This document shows positions 22,079 to 26,369 of a stretch of DNA of 26,369 bases, one piece after another. Source of the stretch: a virus; the IMG/VR virus record IMGVR_UViG_3300025009_000346, positions 1 through 26,369 of that record; one strand, given 5' to 3'. A program made the translations under genes and the position numbers. Every line of letters begins with the position of its first letter. Position 1 is the first letter of the stretch. Below the pieces are notes generated by a model. The model was not told the DNA's origin and ran no database searches. It was given only the letters and a program-made list of their open reading frames with translations.

Positions 22079-23768
22079 TTATGAAATTCTAACTCCTATT
22101 AACGGAGAAGAAATACTAAAATTTCTAGAGTTAGCGGGTAGAACATCTTATAAAAGCGAAGATCGAATTACGCCCGATTCCGCAAGAAAATTCATCAGTG
22201 CTATTATTAAAAGTGGTCATGAATCGGTTATTGAACATGTTATTGTTAGTGTAAGGATTATTTGTGACCGTGGTTGTTGCTACGACGATCAAACCAAAGT
22301 TCTTACTGAAAATGGATGGAAGTATTTTAAAGATGTAAGTGCAAATGACATTTTCTATAGCTTAGACGATAATGAAAATATTGTTAAAATAAAAGGAATT
22401 AAGAAAATAGAAATTTTATATAACGGTCAAATGCATCACTATAAATCTACACAAATTGATTTAATGGTTACACCAAATCATAATATGTGGGTTTTTGATT
22501 TTGATAAACGTTCCAATAAAACAAGAACTTGGAAATTTATTGAATCAAATCAAATGAATAATAAAAGATATGTATTTAATAAATCTGCCAAATCAAAACT
22601 CAATATTATTCAACCCAAGAAAATAAAAATTCCTGAAATATTTATTCCGCGTGGATTTTACAATAAGAAATATCCAGAATTAGAATTTGAATCTAATGCG
22701 TTTTGGGAATTAATAGGATGGTGGGTTACAGACGGATCAATAAATTATCCTAAAAATGGTAGTGGAAAGCGTTGTATTATTTCTCAAAAAAAAGAATTTG
22801 GCAGACAGAGAATTAAAGAATTACTCAAATCTCTAAACATTGACTTTTATGAGGAAGATGATGGATATCGTATTAATTGTCCTCAATTATTACGTTGGCT
22901 TGCCGATAATTTTTTAAGAAGTGGAGATACTCGAAAAAGTTATTATTGCAAAATTCCAAGATGGATGTTTAACCTTTCATCACTAGATATCGAAAATTTA
23001 TTGAAGGGAATTATTGGAGGGAATGGAACAAAGCATACTGGTGGAAAGGGATATCAAATTTATACTGGGAGTAAGGATTTTGCGGAAGATTTAGTTGAAC
23101 TTTGTTTGAACATTGGTTTAGCAGCAAATATTTATATTGTTCCACCAAAGAAAAGGTTATTTCCAGGTAGGAAAAATACTACCATGTGTCGAGAACAATA
23201 TGTTGTTTCTATTGTAACTACAACCAAACCCATGTTTGATAAAAGAGTTGCTTGTAGAAACGAAATTCAATATTCCGGCTATGTCTATTGTGTCGAATTA
23301 CCTCAATATCATCGATTATATGTTATGAGAAACGGTAAACCTGTTTGGTGTGGAAATTCACACGAATTGGTTAGACATAGAATCGCAAGTTATACTCAGG
23401 AAAGTAGCCGTTACTGCAACTACAGCAAAGCAAAGTTCGGTAAAGAAATTACGGTTATCAAACCCCTGGATTGGGAAGAAGATTCTTTGTCCTATCTCAT
23501 GTGGAAAGATGCTTGTGAAAATTGTGAAAGAAGTTATTTCATTCTACTCGAAGAGGGTGTGACCCCTCAACTGGCTCGAAATGTACTTCCACATTCTTTA
23601 AAAACAGAACTGTTTATGACGATGAATCTGAGAGAATGGAGGCATTTCTTCAAGGTGAGAACACCATCTGATGTTCACCCTCAAATGAGGGAAATTACAA
23701 TTCCAATGCTGAGAGAGTTTCAGGAAAGAATTCCTGTTATTTTTGATGATATTCTTATAAAGGAATAA
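22059..23768 (+). CDS. thyX: Flavin-dependent thymidylate synthase ThyX, interrupted by an intein
   Basis: The exteins join to about 209 residues of ThyX, which makes dTMP from dUMP using FAD, NADPH and methylene-tetrahydrofolate. N-extein (73 residues) begins MKIIGASYEILTPINGEE and contains GRTSYKSEDRITP and SGHESVIEH; C-extein (136 residues) begins SHELVRHRIASYTQESSRY, which is the ThyX signature, and ends with NLREWRHFFKVRTP. I start at ATG 22059 because homologues start M-K-I and AAGGA lies 10 bases upstream; an in-frame ATG at 22014 would add 15 residues with no ribosome binding site. Presence of ThyX, not ThyA, suggests independence from the host folate cycle type. Confidence 0.9.
   Translation: MKIIGASYEILTPINGEEILKFLELAGRTSYKSEDRITPDSARKFISAIIKSGHESVIEHVIVSVRIICDRGCCYDDQTKVLTENGWKYFKDVSANDIFYSLDDNENIVKIKGIKKIEILYNGQMHHYKSTQIDLMVTPNHNMWVFDFDKRSNKTRTWKFIESNQMNNKRYVFNKSAKSKLNIIQPKKIKIPEIFIPRGFYNKKYPELEFESNAFWELIGWWVTDGSINYPKNGSGKRCIISQKKEFGRQRIKELLKSLNIDFYEEDDGYRINCPQLLRWLADNFLRSGDTRKSYYCKIPRWMFNLSSLDIENLLKGIIGGNGTKHTGGKGYQIYTGSKDFAEDLVELCLNIGLAANIYIVPPKKRLFPGRKNTTMCREQYVVSIVTTTKPMFDKRVACRNEIQYSGYVYCVELPQYHRLYVMRNGKPVWCGNSHELVRHRIASYTQESSRYCNYSKAKFGKEITVIKPLDWEEDSLSYLMWKDACENCERSYFILLEEGVTPQLARNVLPHSLKTELFMTMNLREWRHFFKVRTPSDVHPQMREITIPMLREFQERIPVIFDDILIKE
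22278..23357 (+). mobile_element. Intein with LAGLIDADG homing endonuclease inside ThyX
   Basis: A 360-residue in-frame insert. Splicing block A starts CYDDQTKVLTENGW with Cys1 (22278); block B contains MVTPNHNMW; the C-terminal blocks include YVYCVELPQYHRLYVM and end VWCGN, followed by Ser+1 of the extein (23358). The penultimate residue is Gly rather than the usual His. Two LAGLIDADG-like helices: LIGWWVTDGSI keeps its Asp, whereas LLKGIIGGNGT has Asn at the second catalytic position. The insertion lies just before the RHR signature, a conserved functional site. The host gene would be intact only after protein splicing. Confidence 0.87.
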
Positions 23769-23773
23769 TGTAA

Positions 23774-23902
23774 ATGAATGAAAATAAAAGTTGCAATCAA
23801 GGGAATTTACAAATTAAATTTCACTGGCTAGGAATTGTATTTATTTTAAGTATGGTTTTTTATGGATGTGTTGCATGTGGTCTTACTAGATTTCTTTTTT
23901 AG
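23774..23902 (+). CDS. Tiny single-span membrane protein (42 aa)
   Basis: ATG 23774, AAGGA 9 bases upstream (23760-23764), read for 42 codons to TAG 23900. The second half is one hydrophobic membrane span (HWLGIVFILSMVFYGCVACG, flanked by R). The first 17 residues are polar. It could be a small membrane protein affecting the host envelope. No function known. Confidence 0.55.
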   Translation: MNENKSCNQGNLQIKFHWLGIVFILSMVFYGCVACGLTRFLF

Positions 23903-23913
23903 TAAAAATGGTC

Positions 23914-23942
23914 TTGACAAAATAATTGTTGCGTGATAATAT
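23914..23942 (+). promoter_or_regulatory. Strong sigma-70/sigma-A-like promoter
   Basis: Perfect TTGACA at 23914-23919, a 17-base spacer and TAATAT at 23937-23942 (4 of 6 consensus; both key A and T positions kept). It lies 39 bases ahead of the methyltransferase-like gene at 23981. Transcription by host RNA polymerase is inferred. Confidence 0.62.
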
Positions 23943-23980
23943 TTACATTAATTCATAATGCATAATATTAAAAGGATAAT

Positions 23981-24481
23981 ATGCCCCATAAACCGAAGAT
24001 CAATCAAATAGAAACACCAAACATTGTTCAAGGCAGAGATACTTTTCAAACTCCTAATTACGCAGTTGAGCTACTGATTCCCTTTATTCCCAAGCATATT
24101 AAATATGTTTGGGAATGCGCTTGTGGTGATTGTAAAATTTCAAATGTCCTTAAACAATATGGGTTTATCGTGAAATCAACTGATTTAAAATATGGTATAA
24201 ATTTTTTAAATGAATCATTTCCTTTTTCCAATGAATTTAAAAATGAATCTATGATTATTACGAATCCACCCTATTCTTTAAAACGTAAGTTTTATAATAA
24301 GTGTAAGGAACACGGTGTCTTATTCGCATTACTAATTCCCGCTGATTATTGTGGATGGTTAATTGATTCCATCCGTTGTGATGGTTCTGAAAAAATAATT
24401 CCAGATAGGCGCATTGATTATATTACTCCAACTGGAAAAAACGGAATGGAAGGTAGTTCATGTTTCACAGTCTATGGTTAA
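23981..24481 (+). CDS. Adenine methyltransferase-like protein, frameshifted at the end
   Basis: A 166-residue product. It reads DTFQTPNYAVELLIPFI, then a SAM-binding segment VWECACGDCKISNVL (about 43-57), STDLKYGINF and motif TNPPYSLKR, the NPPY catalytic motif of N6-adenine methyltransferases. The frame stops at 24479, giving SSCFTVYG. In the -1 frame from 24460 a coherent tail (FHSLWLTNGFQLGKSETFV) follows to TAG 24550. One extra T in TGTTTC would join the frames. So the gene is probably broken near 24463, or uses frameshifting, or has a sequencing error. AAGGA is about 4 bases before the ATG. Confidence 0.72.
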   Translation: MPHKPKINQIETPNIVQGRDTFQTPNYAVELLIPFIPKHIKYVWECACGDCKISNVLKQYGFIVKSTDLKYGINFLNESFPFSNEFKNESMIITNPPYSLKRKFYNKCKEHGVLFALLIPADYCGWLIDSIRCDGSEKIIPDRRIDYITPTGKNGMEGSSCFTVYG

Positions 24482-24552
24482 CAAACGGATTTCAATTAGG
24501 AAAATCAGAAACATTTGTAAGTTTAACAAATGAAATGAAAAAAAATATATAG
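24460..24552 (+). pseudogene. Out-of-frame C-terminal tail of the methyltransferase-like gene
   Basis: Read in the frame one base behind the main reading frame, this stretch gives FHSLWLTNGFQLGKSETF then LTNEMKKNI and TAG at 24550. It fits a missing C-terminus of the preceding protein, and ribosomal slippage of tRNA-Phe from TTC to TTT at 24463-24466 would also join them. An isolated ATG at 24460 exists without a ribosome binding site. Confidence 0.55.
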
Positions 24553-24579
24553 TTTATAATACATAAAGGAGATTTCACA

Positions 24580-24825
24580 ATGGCTAAAAATCCTAAAAAA
24601 GCAAAAAAAACATTCTGTATTATTTCAGATAACGATGGTCATAATTATATTTGCCAATCAGATAAGGTAGAAGAAGCTAAAGAATATTTTCAATTTGTCG
24701 AATCAGATATGGCAGATGATAAATTCGAGGAAGAACCAGAGTGGTTAATTTATGTCAATGGCCCTGTTAGCAAGGTGCATTTTACCCACTTTAGCATTGA
24801 AGAAAAGGAAAATAAAAGTTATTAA
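24580..24825 (+). CDS. Small conserved phage protein of unknown function
   Basis: An 81-residue protein. A basic start (MAKNPKKAKKTF) precedes ISDNDGHNYICQSDKVEEAKEYF, and WLIYVNGPVSKVHF follows. The SDNDGHNYI block is recognisable from small phage proteins, of unknown role. AAGGAG lies 8 bases upstream of the ATG. Confidence 0.74.
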   Translation: MAKNPKKAKKTFCIISDNDGHNYICQSDKVEEAKEYFQFVESDMADDKFEEEPEWLIYVNGPVSKVHFTHFSIEEKENKSY

Positions 24826-24826
24826 T

Positions 24827-25141
24827 ATGAATACCGATAATAAATATTACATTGTTACAATGTACCGATGGGGAGATAAAGACCTACGTTCCTATGTACT
24901 TGGTGTATACGACGATTTGGAATTAGCGACAAAGGAAGGAGAAATCGAAAGAACATTCCGTGGAAATAAGTATTCTCCCGAAATTGTTCACATGCAACTA
25001 AATGTTAGCGAAGGTGGTACAATACATAAATCTTTCAAAAATAATAAGAATAGTAATAATAGTAGTGGCATCCCATCTGCCGCTTCCCCTGATAATTCCC
25101 CATACTACTACCAATCTGAATTTTTTGATTGGTGTCCATAA
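24827..25141 (+). CDS. Small conserved phage protein with disordered tail
   Basis: I take ATG 24827, one base after the preceding stop, over an upstream in-frame start inside the neighbour. The first 65 residues form a folded part (YYIVTMYRWGDKDLRSYVLG, then EGEIERTFRGNKYSPEIVHMQL), matching small phage proteins of unknown role. The last 35 are Ser/Asn/Pro-rich (NSNNSSGIPSAASPDNSP) and probably disordered. A gap of about 17 bases separates it from the nearest AAGGA. Confidence 0.72.
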   Translation: MNTDNKYYIVTMYRWGDKDLRSYVLGVYDDLELATKEGEIERTFRGNKYSPEIVHMQLNVSEGGTIHKSFKNNKNSNNSSGIPSAASPDNSPYYYQSEFFDWCP

Positions 25142-25164
25142 ATTCGACAATTCGGCAATTCAAC
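25141..25164 (+). repeat. Three tandem 8-base repeats
   Basis: AATTCGAC, AATTCGGC and AATTCAAC follow each other directly at the end of the preceding gene (25141 is the last base of its stop codon). Short, imperfect and of unknown role; possibly binding sites or replication slippage. Confidence 0.55.
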
Positions 25165-25205
25165 AAGTAAGTTTATAAATTTATAATAAATAAGGAATAT
25201 ACAAC

Positions 25206-26153
25206 TTGAATAAGAAATTAAAAACCTACTATGAATTCGATGATGTTTTAGTCAAACCGATTCCTTCTTATGTAAATTCGAGGGATGATGTAGACATTTC
25301 AGTACGATTATCTGATAATTTTTCTCTAAAATTTCCTCTAATTGCATCCCCAATGCGGGAAATTGTAGATGCTAAATTTGCGGCAAAACTTTCAGACTTA
25401 GGAGGTATTGCTATTCTCCATCGTTTTTATGATACAGATGATGAAATGTATGCAGAAGCACAATCTTTGCAAGGCAAAAATTTTGGGGTTTCAATTGGAT
25501 TAAATGATGATAGGTATATTAGATTATTAGAATATAATCCTAAAATCCTGGTAATAGACATTGCTAATGGCTATCTCGAATCTCTTAATAGGTTTTGTGA
25601 AGAAGTAAAAAATTATATTGTAAAAAACAATTATGATACATTACTATGTTCTGGAAACGTATGCGATAGTAAAGGTGTAGACAATCTCAAAAATAATGGC
25701 GTAGATATTGTAAGGTTTTCAATCGGTTCTGGTAATTTATGTACAACTCGAAAAGTTACTGGAATTGGTATACCTATTGTTTCAGCATTGCAAGAAGTTT
25801 CCAATATTTCAGACATTATTATTTGTGCAGATGGTGGAATCAATTCTAGTGGTAATTTTGTCAAGGCAATTGTTGCAGGAAGTGACTTGTGCATGGCAGG
25901 TTCTATTTTTGGTAAAACCCACGAAAGCCCCAACAACGGATACATTTATGGAATGGCAAGTAAAAAATTAAATGAAAGAATGTATACTCGTATTAAATCA
26001 ATTGAAGGAATCGAAAAATCAATTGAAAAAGAATACTCCCTTGAAGAGTTTATAGATGAGTTTTCATTCGGAGTTAAGAGCGCAGCGACCTACTTAAACG
26101 CACGTAATCTGTATGAAATGTGGCTACACGGCGAATTTATTATTTTGAAATAA
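25206..26153 (+). CDS. GMP reductase/IMP dehydrogenase-like enzyme, TTG start
   Basis: A 315-residue single-domain TIM-barrel protein. YEFDDVLVKPIPSYVNSR (about 9-26) is the family start, followed by PLIASPM (44-50). The catalytic loop SIGSGNLCTTRKVTGIGIP (172-190) has the nucleophile Cys179. DGGINSSGNFVKAI and MAGSIFGKTHESP bind the nucleotide phosphate, and YGMASK follows. No CBS domains are present. The length and YGM-S-like ending favour GMP reductase (GMP to IMP), but IMP dehydrogenase (IMP to XMP) is not excluded. The start is TTG 25206 with AAGGA 9 bases upstream. Likely role: shifting purine pools during phage replication. Confidence 0.82.
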   Translation: MNKKLKTYYEFDDVLVKPIPSYVNSRDDVDISVRLSDNFSLKFPLIASPMREIVDAKFAAKLSDLGGIAILHRFYDTDDEMYAEAQSLQGKNFGVSIGLNDDRYIRLLEYNPKILVIDIANGYLESLNRFCEEVKNYIVKNNYDTLLCSGNVCDSKGVDNLKNNGVDIVRFSIGSGNLCTTRKVTGIGIPIVSALQEVSNISDIIICADGGINSSGNFVKAIVAGSDLCMAGSIFGKTHESPNNGYIYGMASKKLNERMYTRIKSIEGIEKSIEKEYSLEEFIDEFSFGVKSAATYLNARNLYEMWLHGEFIILK

Positions 26154-26183
26154 TAAATACAAAATAAAAAAGGAGAATTTATA

Positions 26184-26369
26184 ATGGATAAAAGGTTGTA
26201 TTCTGTAAAAAGTCATAATTTGGAAATGGTTAGCAATAGATCAGTTGTAACAAATAAAGGCCAAAACCTCGCTGTTTATGTAACCAAAGTAACCCTACTT
26301 GCAAGAAATTTATCTTTTGAACAAGCTAAGAAAATCCGAAACGAAAACAAATCTCTCAACGCGAGTATC
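26184..26369 (+). CDS. Small phage protein, 3' end cut by the window
   Basis: ATG 26184 has AAGGAG at about 26170-26175 and reads 62 codons to the window end without a stop. The visible start (MDKRLYSVKSHNLEM, then VYVTKVTLLARNLSFEQAKKI) looks like a small alpha/beta protein. Its end lies outside the window, so no function is assigned. Confidence 0.65.
   Translation, partial: MDKRLYSVKSHNLEMVSNRSVVTNKGQNLAVYVTKVTLLARNLSFEQAKKIRNENKSLNASI

Noticed and set aside
24436-24442. A-AAA-AAC heptamer in the correct register for -1 frameshifting in the methyltransferase-like gene
   Set aside because: The -1 frame after this site hits TAG at 24454, so slippage here would truncate the protein and cannot produce the downstream tail.
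25021-25100. AAT/AGT-rich stretch as a possible tandem repeat
   Set aside because: Irregular and inside a coding region; explained by a low-complexity Asn/Ser tail.

Overview
The window looks like the early/replication half of a tailed phage (Caudoviricetes) genome. The evidence is one-strand packing (every supported gene is on +), very short intergenic gaps (the longest is about 150 bases, so no gene-free stretch exceeds 300 bases), chains of tiny uncharacterised genes, and phage-style replication enzymes. The DNA is AT-rich, roughly one third GC by eye. AAGGAG-type ribosome binding sites are common, GTG and TTG starts occur, and two stretches match the sigma-70/sigma-A promoter consensus (TTGACA, 17-base spacer). 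Together these suggest a host among the low-GC Gram-positive bacteria. That host assignment is inference. No tRNA, rRNA, IS element or CRISPR array was seen.

Layout. (1) 1-3899, replication core I: the tail of a possible recombinase/ATPase, a zinc-finger protein, a DnaB-type helicase and a DnaG-type primase. (2) 3900-5600: small unknown genes, several with zinc-binding cysteine pairs. (3) 5640-12352, replication core II: RecJ-like DHH nuclease, family B DNA polymerase with proofreading motifs, and RecD2-like SF1 helicase. (4) 12353-15156: small genes plus a structured GC-rich element and a 20-base A tract at 13016-13126. (5) 15201-18178: a HELWH metalloprotease-like protein, a D12-class adenine methyltransferase and more small zinc-binding proteins. 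(6) 18210-20542: a DEDDh exonuclease, a vWA protein and a DraRnl/Rnl5-type RNA ligase. (7) 20560-24552: two further methyltransferase-like genes, one of them frameshifted, and thyX split by a 360-residue intein. (8) 24580 to the end: small genes, a GMP reductase/IMP dehydrogenase-like enzyme and a gene cut by the window edge.

How the genes fit together. Helicase, primase, polymerase, RecJ and RecD2 form a nearly autonomous replication and recombination set. ThyX and the GuaC/GuaB-like enzyme would feed dTMP and purine nucleotide pools. The methyltransferases could protect phage DNA from host restriction. The RNA ligase, with the nearby exonuclease, could repair cleaved RNA.

Most notable non-coding signals: a recurring A-A-N-T-T-T-T-A-T element upstream of small genes but not of the core replication genes; a 15-bp perfect hairpin at 611-647; and the branched structure at 13016-13094.
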